DNA from: JAHBXL01 sp038247555
Lineage (GTDB): Bacteria; Planctomycetota; Phycisphaerae; Phycisphaerales; UBA1924
Direction of reading: 5' to 3'
Length of the DNA: 13,066 nucleotides
Assembly (NCBI GenBank): GCA_038247555.1
Contig: JBBRUT010000104.1
Span: 1-13,066 of the forward strand
Shown: one piece after another, positions 1 to 6,866 of the stretch
How the letters are laid out: every line of letters starts with the position of its first letter
Numbering within the stretch: position 1 is the first letter of the stretch
Program-made: the position numbers and the translations under genes
Notes under the pieces: model-generated
Told to the model about the DNA's origin: nothing
The model's input: only the letters and a program-made list of their open reading frames with translations
Databases searched by the model: none

Positions 1-41
1 AGTGCGTTCCCGGTATGAGTTCGTGGTGACGGTCTGGTGAA

Positions 42-1262
42 TCATGGCTCATTCGCGCCGGCGGTGGGCCGGGAGAAGGCGAACAACTCTGCGTCAGGGT
101 GTCGCCGGCCCAGGGCCGCGGCCGTGAGGACCTCCGCTGCGATCATGCTGAAGGTGATTCCATTGCCCCCGAATCCCAGCGCGAACTCATGCCCAGCTCC
201 ATCAGGCAGTTCGCCGATGTACCCGAGGCTGTCCCGCGTCGAGGCAAATGTGCCGGTCCACATGAACGCGGGCTCAATCTGCACCTCCGGCATCAAGGCG
301 CGACACTTTTTCGCGATCGCCGCGGTCTTCTTCTCCATCAGGGCGTCCCGCGCCTGCTCATCCGCGAAGTCTTCATCCTCGCCTCCGACCAGCAGTCGAT
401 CACCCTCCCAGCGAACATACAGGTACGGGTCCGCGTGCTCCCATACCAGCGCGCGATCGACCCAGCACCCCGGCGCTGGCCGGGTGGGTTCTGAAGCGAA
501 CGCGTATGTCGAGTTCAGTTTCACGAGCCCGGCGGGAAGCCGGCTGGCCGATTCGTACCCGGTCGCGTGCACCACAAGCTTGGCCCGCACCTCCGGTCCG
601 CGATCTGTCAGCAGTCGCCAACCGGTTCCATTCTTGTGAATCTCGGTGACCTTGGTTCGATCGTGCACCGCCGCCCCTCGCTGTGCGGCCCGCCGAAGGA
701 GCGCGTGACACAAGCAGTACGGATTCACCTGGCCCGCCGCCGCGGACAGAATCGCCCCCTTGGCCACAATCCCCCACCCCGAACGCAGTTCCGTGGCGTC
801 GAGCCAGCGGCACTCCAGCGAGCTCGCCACTCGGGCATCGAGCTCTCGCCGCATTGCGTCGATATCGCTGTCCGATGTGCAAAGGTACAGCGAGTGTTTC
901 CGTGAGCTCGGACAATCCAGCTCTGCGGCAAGCTCAAGAACCCGATCAACCGCGTGCAAGCCGGCCTTGAAGACGCGCCTGGCGGAGTGTAAACCGATGA
1001 GTTCGGAAAGCTCGTGCAGCGGCATATCGGTGTCGTACTGCAGCAGCGCCGTACTGGCGACGGTGGAGCCAAACCCCAAGTCGCGGCGGTCCAGCACGAC
1101 GGCCCGCAGGCCCGCCCGTGTCATGCCATCGCACACCAGTGCGCCGGTGATGCCGCCGCCGATGATCGCGACATCGCACTCGAGGTCACTGGAGATCGGA
1201 GGCACCACGAAGCCAAGCCCGTTGGCGAGAATCCAGTACGAAGTGCCAGAATGAAGGTCCAT
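42..1262 (-). CDS. FAD-dependent oxidoreductase, DAO (D-amino-acid oxidase/glycine oxidase-like) family
   Basis: This is a cytoplasmic flavoprotein of the DAO fold, which oxidises amines or amino acids; the substrate cannot be read from sequence. From the ATG at 1262 it is 406 residues, a normal length for the family. The Rossmann FAD-binding motif is near the N-terminus: hydrophobic strand, then GGGITG at about residues 35-40, and an acidic residue (VVLDRRD, about 58) that would bind the FAD ribose. A second typical block, GSTVASTALLQYD, follows. Near the C-terminus GFGGNGITFS is the usual closing FAD-contact loop. I prefer ATG 1262 because the family's usual N-terminus (MDL-SGTSYW) begins there. 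A TTG at 1313 in the same frame has no better ribosome binding site, and neither start has a strong one. It lies 56 nt after the BON gene and may be cotranscribed with it. The family call is secure; the substrate is unknown. Confidence 0.9.
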   Translation of the reverse strand: MDLHSGTSYWILANGLGFVVPPISSDLECDVAIIGGGITGALVCDGMTRAGLRAVVLDRRDLGFGSTVASTALLQYDTDMPLHELSELIGLHSARRVFKAGLHAVDRVLELAAELDCPSSRKHSLYLCTSDSDIDAMRRELDARVASSLECRWLDATELRSGWGIVAKGAILSAAAGQVNPYCLCHALLRRAAQRGAAVHDRTKVTEIHKNGTGWRLLTDRGPEVRAKLVVHATGYESASRLPAGLVKLNSTYAFASEPTRPAPGCWVDRALVWEHADPYLYVRWEGDRLLVGGEDEDFADEQARDALMEKKTAAIAKKCRALMPEVQIEPAFMWTGTFASTRDSLGYIGELPDGAGHEFALGFGGNGITFSMIAAEVLTAAALGRRHPDAELFAFSRPTAGANEP

Positions 1263-1318
1263 ATGCGAGAAAGCCCCGCGAGCGCTTTCGCGCCCGCAGG
1301 GCAGGGAGGTCAATGTTG

Positions 1319-2506
1319 TTATCGCGAGGAGCCGGAGCCGCCGCGCGAGGATGTCGAGGAAGAGGAGCTGCTGCCGGTGCTGCCGCTGGCTGAAGTGCTC
1401 CCACCTGAGGACCCACTCGAACCGCCACGCTTGCTGTCAGAGCCCGGCGAGCTCTGCGAGCCCGAATCCGCGCGCTGCAGACGAAGCTGATTGGCGATGT
1501 CCTTCACACCCGAGACGCTCTCGGCGAGCTGCTCGGCAAGGAACTTCTCATGGCGGGATGACACGGTGCCAACGAGCGTGACTTCGCCGCCACTGACGTT
1601 CACTTCGATCTCGCTGGGATCCAGATCGCTCGACTGCATGAGTCGATCGTTCACATCCTCGCGGATGCGCTCATCAGAACGGGTGTAGCCCTTGGGTGTG
1701 CGGCCGGATCGGTTCCCCTGACTGCCGGAGGTGCCAAACTGACCGAACCCGGCGGACTGGCCGTGCTCGCGCTGACCGATCCCGCTTTGACCGTAACCTT
1801 GGCTCAGGCCACCAAGCGTACCGCGCTGAGAACTGCTCTGCTCGTAGCGGCCCTGAGGTTGGTCGTTGCGATCCTGATAGCCCTGGTTACCGTAGCCGTA
1901 GCGCGAACCCGCGCCGCTCAGGCCCATGTCGGAGCCGCCGCCGTACGAAGAGCCCTGGTTATAGTCTTCGGACCCGCCGTAGCCGCCCGAGCTCAGACGC
2001 TGATCACCAAGCGGGCGATAGGACTGCGGGGAGCCGCGAACGCCTTCAGAAGAGTCGCGGTACTGGCCGCACCCGCCGCGCTGGCCATAGCCCTGGGATT
2101 CCGGGTATGACTGGCGACCACCGAGGCCCGGCGAGCCATAGCCGCCGCCGGATCCATAGCCGCCCGCGGAGTATCCCTGGGACGGATTGCGGCCTGAGGG
2201 GTAGCCACCACCGTCCTGCTCGCCGTAGCCGCTTTCTTGACCCAACTGTCGAGAGCTTCGCTGCGCACCGCCGAGCGAACCGCCCGAGCGTTGTTCCTCG
2301 CCGAAGCCCCGGTGCTCGTCGCTGCGATACCCATCGCGACGATTGGCGTGATCGTCGTGCTGCGGCATCCCATCGGGGCGCCCATACCGACCGCCGCGAT
2401 ACTCGCCGCGGCGATGCTCATTGCCCGCGTTGCGGTCGCTCTCGCGACGGTGATCGTCGTAGGCGTGCTGCTCGGGGTATCCACTCTCGAGATTGTGACT
2501 GTTCAT
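1319..2506 (-). CDS. BON-domain protein with long Gly/Tyr/Ser/Gln-rich low-complexity arm
   Basis: 395-residue protein. One BON domain sits at about residues 269-344 (RTPKGYTRSDERIREDVNDR, then the acidic-rich core and GGEVTLVGTV, then VSGVKDIANQL). BON domains in OsmY-like proteins are thought to bind membranes or lipids and are often stress-induced. The preceding 268 residues are disordered: first Arg/His/Asp-rich (1-75), then repeated GYG, SYG and QGYGQ motifs (about 90-265). The last 45 residues are almost only Ser, Gly and Thr. No signal peptide or membrane helix is visible, so a cytoplasmic location is likely. The ATG at 2506 has a strong GGAGGA ribosome binding site at 2514-2519, 7 nt upstream. 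Its leader carries the 11-bp direct repeats described separately. Proteins with this Arg-x-Pro-Lys-Gly-Tyr BON signature are widespread, but their function is not settled. Confidence 0.88.
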   Translation of the reverse strand: MNSHNLESGYPEQHAYDDHRRESDRNAGNEHRRGEYRGGRYGRPDGMPQHDDHANRRDGYRSDEHRGFGEEQRSGGSLGGAQRSSRQLGQESGYGEQDGGGYPSGRNPSQGYSAGGYGSGGGYGSPGLGGRQSYPESQGYGQRGGCGQYRDSSEGVRGSPQSYRPLGDQRLSSGGYGGSEDYNQGSSYGGGSDMGLSGAGSRYGYGNQGYQDRNDQPQGRYEQSSSQRGTLGGLSQGYGQSGIGQREHGQSAGFGQFGTSGSQGNRSGRTPKGYTRSDERIREDVNDRLMQSSDLDPSEIEVNVSGGEVTLVGTVSSRHEKFLAEQLAESVSGVKDIANQLRLQRADSGSQSSPGSDSKRGGSSGSSGGSTSASGSTGSSSSSSTSSRGGSGSSR

Positions 2507-2563
2507 GGCACTGTCCTCCAGCGGTTAGCTTCCGGTGATGCTCGCAGAACCGTCCGCGGTTCC

Positions 2564-2613
2564 TGCTCACACCTTCGCTCACATTCGTCAGCAACCCATG
2601 AACGTCACATGAA
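2564..2613 (-). promoter_or_regulatory. Putative activator-dependent promoter of the BON gene (11-bp direct repeats)
   Basis: Reading the minus strand, TTCAT (2613-2609), six bases, then TTCAT (2602-2598) form two half-sites with an 11-bp period. A CTGACG at the next period resembles a -35 element. After 28 bp from the second half-site comes TGAGCA (2569-2564), a weak -10 candidate preceded by AAGGTG. The start codon lies 92 bp from the repeats. The same architecture occurs before the PRC-barrel, DUF883 and entericidin genes, which is the main support. A 12-bp palindrome TTTAGATCTAAA lies just upstream (2620-2631). Inferred from pattern only. Confidence 0.55.
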
Positions 2614-2650
2614 TCCGACTTTAGATCTAAAACGGCTCGTCCAAAAACAG

Positions 2651-2688
2651 TGCGACGGTGGAGTGGTCCGTGACACTCCACCGTCGCA
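2651..2688 (-). terminator. Rho-independent terminator of csbD
   Basis: A perfect 15-bp inverted repeat (arms 2651-2665 and 2674-2688, 8-nt loop) starts 27 nt past the csbD stop codon. On the minus strand it is followed by CTGTTTTTGG, a short U-tract. This insulates csbD from the BON gene, which has its own putative promoter downstream of the hairpin. Confidence 0.85.
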
Positions 2689-2715
2689 ACACACCTTGCG
2701 GTGCGGCTGACACAC

Positions 2716-2919
2716 TCAGCATTTGCAGCGGTTGGAGAAGTCCTCAACCTCGCGGTTGACCTCCTCCTTCGTCTTGCCGTAGGCCTGCTGGATGCGGCCT
2801 TCGAGCTGATCGCGATTTCCGTTGATCACGTCCAGATCGTCATCGGTGAGCTTGCCCCACTTCTCCTTGACTTGGCCGCGGACCTGTACCCATTTACCTT
2901 CGATTTGATCCCAGTTCAT
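2716..2919 (-). CDS. csbD: CsbD family stress protein
   Basis: 67-residue soluble protein with the CsbD-like signature: MNWDQIEGKW at the start, then WVQVRGQVKEKWGKLTDDDL, then NRDQLEGRIQQAYGKTKEE. CsbD of Bacillus subtilis and YjbJ of Escherichia coli are abundant general-stress proteins of unknown biochemical role. The ATG at 2919 is chosen because AAGGAG lies 7 nt upstream and the family begins there. A GTG at 2943 in the same frame would put that ribosome binding site inside the gene. The C-terminus ends in FSNRCKC, with two cysteines. It is followed by a strong terminator. Upstream, an 11-nt palindrome GTGAC-G-GTCAC (2955-2965) lies in the leader and could be an operator. No 11-bp TTCAY repeats were found before this gene. 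Confidence 0.92.
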   Translation of the reverse strand: MNWDQIEGKWVQVRGQVKEKWGKLTDDDLDVINGNRDQLEGRIQQAYGKTKEEVNREVEDFSNRCKC

Positions 2920-2929
2920 ATGCAACTCC

Positions 2930-3172
2930 TTAAAACTGAACACGTTGATACTCGGTGACGGTCACTTCCCGCCATGCTCCGGCCCCTGCCCTCCCCCGAC
3001 GCGAAGCCCGCGTATGTCCCGGCCGCACCGATGCCAGTAGATCGATGCCGGCTTCGGCGAGGCGAGTCAAGCGGCGGTCCGCCTCCCATTCCTCCCCGAG
3101 GGTTCCTTCAAGCAGATCTACCAGGCCCGTCATGCCCAGCCTCTGCGCATCCATTCTCAAGCGGCTCTGCAT
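2930..3172 (-). pseudogene. Remnant of a DUF892/YciE ferritin-like protein (C-terminal fragment)
   Basis: An 80-codon frame. Residues 7-47 (roughly 3030-3155) resemble the last helix pair of DUF892/YciE-type ferritin-like proteins: DAQRLGMTGLVDLLEGTLGE, then the acidic EEWEADRRLTRLAEAGI. In the complete family this segment follows about 110 residues of helical bundle. Here an in-frame TGA lies just upstream of the ATG, and no other frame between here and 3220 supplies the missing part. There is no ribosome binding site. The tail after residue 48 (RPGHTRASRRGRAGAG and on) is basic and unlike the family, suggesting run-on into noncoding DNA. The frame stops in the TAAGGAG of the csbD ribosome binding site. 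The stress context fits the family. It could instead be a translated leader coupled to csbD, but decay is more likely. Confidence 0.55.
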
Positions 3173-3219
3173 ACCGTCTGTATTCTGTCAGCGCTCGCAT
3201 GCAGCGACCGCTCACTTCG

Positions 3220-3630
3220 TCACACCGTGGCATCATCGCCCGGGCGCGCCGGTGCCAGTTCCTCATCAAAGGTGTCGCGTCGCTCGCCCCGAAACAGAGT
3301 CCGCCATATGAGCGGGTGGGCAAGCATCACGATGCCCAACCCGGCAACCACACCAAGCATCGACACCCGAAAACCTCCCACCACTGCCATCGACGCAGCG
3401 GTCAGCGCCAGCAGACTGCCGAGCGCAACCATGATCAGGACCAGGTGGGCGGCGGGCGATCGCGTCGCGGCGACATCGCTGTTAAACAACACCCGCTCCG
3501 GATGCTCCTCCAGGTCTTCACGCGACCAGCTCACTCGGCGCCTGATGGGCTGACCTGTTGCGCTCGCGTTCCTGCGCTCACCTGGTTCGCGCTGCCATCG
3601 ACTGGAGTATGCCGGAGAATGAGTTGACAT
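3220..3630 (-). CDS. Small two-helix membrane protein, unknown function
   Basis: 136 residues from the ATG at 3630, which has AAAGGAA 7 nt upstream; the frame remains open further upstream without a comparable start signal. The N-terminal 55 residues are polar and Arg-rich, with SWSREDLEEHPERVLFNSD as the most structured part. Two hydrophobic helices follow at about 60-86 (AHLVLIMVALGSLLALTAAS) and 88-109 (SMLGVVAGLGIVMLAHPLIW). A charged tail (FRGERRDTFDEELAPARPGD) closes the protein. I do not recognise a named family. It lies 91 nt downstream of the PRC-barrel gene on the same strand and is probably cotranscribed. A GC-rich hairpin with a 9-bp stem (3674-3682 with 3689-3697) sits between them and could attenuate read-through. 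An inner-membrane location is inferred from the helices. Confidence 0.7.
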   Translation of the reverse strand: MSTHSPAYSSRWQREPGERRNASATGQPIRRRVSWSREDLEEHPERVLFNSDVAATRSPAAHLVLIMVALGSLLALTAASMAVVGGFRVSMLGVVAGLGIVMLAHPLIWRTLFRGERRDTFDEELAPARPGDDATV

Positions 3631-3721
3631 AGCTGTTCCTTTGCTCTCGGGCCCACCCTCTACCGCAATCGCTCCGACGCGGCGGTGGCCGCGCCGGAAC
3701 GCTCTTGTTCTGTTCTGCGAA

Positions 3722-5332
3722 TCAGCGGCCATCCCACATCGGGTGGTCGCGCTCCCACAATGTGAGTGACCGACCATCTGCGCTTACCGAGTGAGCGCAG
3801 ATGTACTCTTGGTCTCCCAACTTGGCGCGCTTGCCTTGGATCGTGACGGTCGTGCCGCTCTTGATATCCAACGTCTGCTGCTTGAGATACCACTCAGGCC
3901 CCAGGATGACTGACTGGTCGCCGCTTTCCGTCTCGACAACGACAACGCGGGCAGAGGGCATCCCTTCCTGCAGTGTTGTCGTCTTCACATCAGTCACCCG
4001 ACCGGTGATTGTGGCCTCGGGGGCGTTCTGGAAGGCCTTGAAATAGAAGCCATCCTTGCCCCATCCCGCATCCTTGCCGCCGCGAGCCTCTTGCCGTTCG
4101 CGAGGTGCAAACTTGACCGGTTCCACTTCATAGATCCGGTACACCGGTTCCAGCCGCATGGAAGAGGCGTATACGCTCAGATCGTCAGGCATCTTCTCAG
4201 CAGCCTTCAGAATCGCGCTCCCGGCATCGATGCGGACCTTCTGGTCGGCGCCGATGCTAACGACCGGCCACGGCACGACCTTGATCTCATCTGCGATACC
4301 CAGCAGATTCTCGTTTGGGTCAAAGCCGATCATCGCGATCTGGCCGGAACTCCGTTCGATGATGACATCGTTCACTTCGCCGCCGGTTTTGTCGGTGGAG
4401 CTGGCCTCCGCCCCGATGAGTGCGCTCAGGCGCATAAGCCGCGCCGCGGACTGCCGCGCCTCGGGACGCGGGGCACTTTTCACAACATTCTCAGGATCGC
4501 CTTTCACCGCTCGCCACCGCGGCGTTCCGGCCGAATCCCGCAATACCAGCGTATCGCCGCCGATCTTGGCCGACACGACGATGCGTTCATCCGCCCCGGC
4601 ATCTGCCACGCGGACAGCTTCCGCTTCGATCTCATCGCCACGCATCGGTGCGGCGTCGTGTCCCATCACGTACCACGAGGGGCCGAGCAGCAACACCTCG
4701 CGCTTGCCCTCCGTCGTACGAACATTCACAGCAACGTGCTCGCCCCGTCCCACCACGCGTGACCGGTCCACGGATTCGATCGTTCCCTTGATCGTCTCCG
4801 GTGTGCCGCTGGCCACTGACTTCGCCGCAGCGTCTTCGACCGTGGCTTCATCGTCTTCGCCATACCACCACTCGTCGAGCGTGTCCGCCCAGGTGGTATT
4901 CTGAAGTTCTGACCAGTTCTCGGGGACGAACGCCACCGCGCGATCGATCTGCTCCTTCGTCATTCCGAGCTCGAATCGCTCCTTGACCGGATCGAATCCG
5001 AGGCGGGAGTAGGGAACCGCGATGGTCTTGCCGCCGATCCCCATCACCGCGCCGCTCTTGAGCAGCACGTGTTCAATGCGGCCACTTCCGCGGTCAATGA
5101 TGCAGTCGGATACCGAAGCGATGACCTCATCGTTCGGGTTTGCCACATCCATCCCGATGACGTCGCTGCTTTTTACAAAGACAAGCGTGCCAGCTGGCCG
5201 CTCTGCTCGGGCGCGTTCCGTAGTCGCCGCACGCCTGGTGCCACTAGGTTCAACAGCCGACTGACCGAATGTCGTGCCAGCGGACAGCGCAAGGGCCATC
5301 GTGATCGAGGTGATGCACGTTTTCGTCGACAT
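3722..5332 (-). CDS. Secreted protein with two alternating PRC-barrel and beta-rich (OB-like) modules
   Basis: 536 residues from the ATG at 5332, with AAGGAG about 7 nt upstream. Residues 1-25 form a signal peptide (ITSITMALALSAGTTFGQSA), so the protein is exported. PRC-barrel 1 is at about 49-118 (VIGMDV, VSDCIIDRGSGRIEHVLLKS, VPYSRL). PRC-barrel 2 is at about 298-372 (LSALIGAEASS, GEVNDVIIERSSGQIAMIGF, VVPWPVV). After each comes a beta-rich module with shared landmarks: LGPSWYVMG (about 216) and LVLRDSAGTPRW (about 262) in the first, LGPEWYLKQ (about 478) and LTLWERDHPMWDG at the C-terminus in the second. PRC-barrels are small beta-barrels used for ligand or protein binding. Their role in exported proteins is poorly known. 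The gene starts 43 nt after the preceding gene's stop but has its own putative promoter with three 11-bp repeats. The domain call is firm; the function is unknown. Confidence 0.87.
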   Translation of the reverse strand: MSTKTCITSITMALALSAGTTFGQSAVEPSGTRRAATTERARAERPAGTLVFVKSSDVIGMDVANPNDEVIASVSDCIIDRGSGRIEHVLLKSGAVMGIGGKTIAVPYSRLGFDPVKERFELGMTKEQIDRAVAFVPENWSELQNTTWADTLDEWWYGEDDEATVEDAAAKSVASGTPETIKGTIESVDRSRVVGRGEHVAVNVRTTEGKREVLLLGPSWYVMGHDAAPMRGDEIEAEAVRVADAGADERIVVSAKIGGDTLVLRDSAGTPRWRAVKGDPENVVKSAPRPEARQSAARLMRLSALIGAEASSTDKTGGEVNDVIIERSSGQIAMIGFDPNENLLGIADEIKVVPWPVVSIGADQKVRIDAGSAILKAAEKMPDDLSVYASSMRLEPVYRIYEVEPVKFAPRERQEARGGKDAGWGKDGFYFKAFQNAPEATITGRVTDVKTTTLQEGMPSARVVVVETESGDQSVILGPEWYLKQQTLDIKSGTTVTIQGKRAKLGDQEYICAHSVSADGRSLTLWERDHPMWDGR

Positions 5333-5375
5333 GGTGAGCTCCTTCTCGAGCAAGCAAACGCTCTCGCATGCTCGT

Positions 5376-5702
5376 CTATGAGTGCTTGGTTGAATCCTGT
5401 AGATTCTGCGTTTCCGTGGTGAAGTGGCCGTGATCATCCTGTGAATCGCGCCTCATTCCAATTCGGGGGGGCAACGACCCAGAGCGCCAGAAGGAACAAT
5501 CAAAACGTCGCTCCTCCAGACCGGCGGTAGCGGCCAGACCCTTAAGCAGCATGTGCAGTGTCACCACAAGCGCCATCGCCGTGGAAACCAGGAAGATCAC
5601 TTCCAGCACGATCTCGTTCACAGTCAAGGGCAGCGCAAAGAGACCGATACCGCTCAACACCGCAGTACACACCGCTAACACAAGTGCGCCGACCGTATTC
5701 AT
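5376..5702 (-). CDS. Small two-helix membrane protein, last gene of the DUF883-holin operon
   Basis: 108 residues from the ATG at 5702; the ribosome binding site is weak (GGGACTGG). Two hydrophobic helices are clear: about 3-26 (TVGALVLAVCTAVLSGIGLF) and 30-53 (EIVLEVIFLVSTAMALVVTL). A polar tail of 50 residues follows and ends in a Thr/Gln/Ser-rich stretch. I do not recognise a family. The frame is open upstream as far as 5831 but would overlap the holin-family gene, so the short form is preferred. The gene starts 37 nt after the holin-family stop on the same strand. Its last 20 or so codons overlap the direct-repeat promoter of the PRC-barrel gene, so the tail sequence may be constrained by regulation rather than protein function. 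The helices give moderate support that it is real. Confidence 0.62.
   Translation of the reverse strand: MNTVGALVLAVCTAVLSGIGLFALPLTVNEIVLEVIFLVSTAMALVVTLHMLLKGLAATAGLEERRFDCSFWRSGSLPPRIGMRRDSQDDHGHFTTETQNLQDSTKHS
5396..5445 (-). promoter_or_regulatory. Putative activator-dependent promoter of the PRC-barrel gene (three 11-bp repeats)
   Basis: On the minus strand TTCAC (5445-5441), ATCAC (5434-5430) and TTCAC (5423-5419) are spaced exactly 11 bp apart. TACAGG (5401-5396), preceded by AGAATC, is the -10 candidate, 28 bp after the second half-site. The third half-site lies where a -35 element would be, with a 16-bp spacer. The start codon is 87 bp from the repeats. The whole element lies inside the 3' end of the upstream small membrane protein gene. 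Pattern-based inference, supported by the matching architecture at three other genes. Confidence 0.6.
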
Positions 5703-5739
5703 GCCAGTCCCGATCTTTGGTTCCTGGTGCACCCGCTGA

Positions 5740-6420
5740 TCACCGCCGCCGCGACGCCGATGCCGCGGGAGAGCCTCGTGAACCGTTCCTGGACTCCGCA
5801 GGCCCATGGTCCACACCCGCGGAGCGTCCACCGCCCACGGCCGACTTCACATCGCTAAACGACTTCCACGCCTTTGCCGCCGATGCGACAATCCCTGCGC
5901 CCGACGCAAGCGCCGAGATTACACGGATCGACCGCATCGGGCCCAGAATCGCCCCCACAGCGAACAGCCCACTTGCAAGCAGTTCGCCATCGTGTAGCAG
6001 CGACTCCACAAACCCGCTCGCGGCTGATTTTGAGGGCTCGCCCGCGGCCGGAGCCGGTCCCGGCTGAGGGTTGCCGGAAGACTTGAGCAGTTCGGTCGTC
6101 CGCTCGACCTCCCGCTCCGCAGCCGCACGCTTGGCTTCAAGCGACCGAGCGTTTGACTTGAACACCACCAGCACAACCACGCCAGCGATGACCAGAACGC
6201 CGCCAAGAATCGCCAGCGACGCCGCCCATCCCACTCGCTCGGCCAGAACAATCGCGGCGGCTGCTGTAAGCAGCATTGAGCCCACGACCGCCACGACGAT
6301 GCCCACGGCCTTCGCCGCAGCGATGCGTCCCGCCTCCCGCAGATCGCAGATGATCAACGCCGCGCGGGCTTGTAACAGCGCCGACGCGGCGTCGATCATT
6401 CTTCCCAGGTACTCGAGCAT
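5740..6420 (-). CDS. Phage-holin-family (Holin-X, superfamily III type) membrane protein
   Basis: 226 residues. The N-terminal 30 residues are a helical cytoplasmic segment (LGRMIDAASALLQARAALII). Two transmembrane helices follow at about 35-60 (VGIVVAVVGSMLLTAAAAIV) and 65-87 (WAASLAILGGVLVIAGVVVL). A charged helix with coiled-coil character (about 90-114, EAKRAAAEREVERTTELL) comes next, then a Pro-rich linker and an amphipathic C-terminal region (about 148-186). This is the plan of chromosomal phage-holin-family/YqjE-like proteins, which usually sit next to DUF883 (ElaB/YqjD) genes and are unlikely to be lysis proteins. That pairing is seen here: the DUF883 gene ends 22 nt upstream on the same strand. 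The ribosome binding site is weak (CTGGGGATA). The extended C-terminus beyond residue 120 is unusual for the family. Confidence 0.82.
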   Translation of the reverse strand: MLEYLGRMIDAASALLQARAALIICDLREAGRIAAAKAVGIVVAVVGSMLLTAAAAIVLAERVGWAASLAILGGVLVIAGVVVLVVFKSNARSLEAKRAAAEREVERTTELLKSSGNPQPGPAPAAGEPSKSAASGFVESLLHDGELLASGLFAVGAILGPMRSIRVISALASGAGIVASAAKAWKSFSDVKSAVGGGRSAGVDHGPAESRNGSRGSPAASASRRR

Positions 6421-6442
6421 GCGCGTATCCCCAGAGGGTTGT

Positions 6443-6808
6443 TCATCGACGCGGAATCAGAATGCGAGCCAGGATCGCACCCAGGCCGATTGCCAGAAGC
6501 ACCGACGTGGTCGGGCGCTCACGCACGAAGTCGCACATCTGCTCATGGGCCTGCTTGCTGTAATCCGTCGCCTTCTTCGCTGCATCGGAGGCGTACCCGA
6601 CGCCCTCGCGCGCCTTCTGCTTGGCCGCATCCGCCGCGCCCAGCGCTGCGCCGGTCGCGTAATCAACCGCGTCAGAGCCGAGCTTGCTCAGGTCGCTGCC
6701 AACGGCATGCACATCATCGCGTACTTCGGAGAACGAAGTGTGACGATCACTGCTGCCGGCCATCGCGCGGCTGACGCCCGCCTGCTTATTGACATTTGCT
6801 GAACTCAT
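6443..6808 (-). CDS. DUF883 (ElaB/YqjD-like) C-tail-anchored membrane protein
   Basis: 121 residues. A polar N-terminus is followed by an Ala/Lys-rich amphipathic helix with an 11-residue rhythm (about 45-90, LGAADAAKQKAREGVGYASD and AAKKATDYSKQAHEQ). A single C-terminal transmembrane helix follows at about 100-118 (TSVLLAIGLGAILARILI) and ends in Pro-Arg-Arg. The VRERPTTSVLLAIGLGAILA block is the DUF883 hallmark. In E. coli, ElaB and YqjD are stationary-phase, inner-membrane, ribosome-associated proteins; that role is not shown here. The ATG at 6808 has AGGGAG (6817-6822) 8 nt upstream. It is the first gene of a three-gene operon with the holin-family and small membrane genes, behind a promoter with three 11-bp repeats. 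Confidence 0.88.
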   Translation of the reverse strand: MSSANVNKQAGVSRAMAGSSDRHTSFSEVRDDVHAVGSDLSKLGSDAVDYATGAALGAADAAKQKAREGVGYASDAAKKATDYSKQAHEQMCDFVRERPTTSVLLAIGLGAILARILIPRR

Positions 6809-6866
6809 AATTCATACTCCCTGTGAAAGTAGTGGGGCCCCGCGCTGGCAACACTGCCGCCGGGCA

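Noticed and set aside
1275..1310. GCGC-GAAA-GCGC tetraloop hairpin between the BON and oxidoreductase genes
   Set aside because: A 4-5 bp stem is too short to call a terminator, and only a mixed CTTTCT tract follows.
1696..2538. Long plus-strand open frame opposite the BON gene
   Set aside because: It is Arg/Ser/His-rich with no domain and mirrors the repetitive Gly/Tyr/Ser codons of the minus-strand gene, which has a strong ribosome binding site and a BON domain.
2541..2558. Short inverted repeat GAACCG/CGGTTC in the BON leader
   Set aside because: Only a 6-bp stem with a 4-nt loop in GC-rich DNA; expected by chance and without U-tract or conservation data.
3108..3323. Alternative minus-strand frame overlapping the DUF892 remnant, considered as the frameshifted missing half
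   Set aside because: Its residues do not continue the family pattern into the remnant, so a simple frameshift does not restore a full-length protein.
4091..4904. Long plus-strand open frames opposite the PRC-barrel gene
   Set aside because: No recognisable domain or start signal; antisense openness is expected in GC-rich coding DNA.
5740..6420. Holin-family gene as evidence of a prophage
   Set aside because: No other phage genes are present, and this family is commonly chromosomal beside DUF883 genes.
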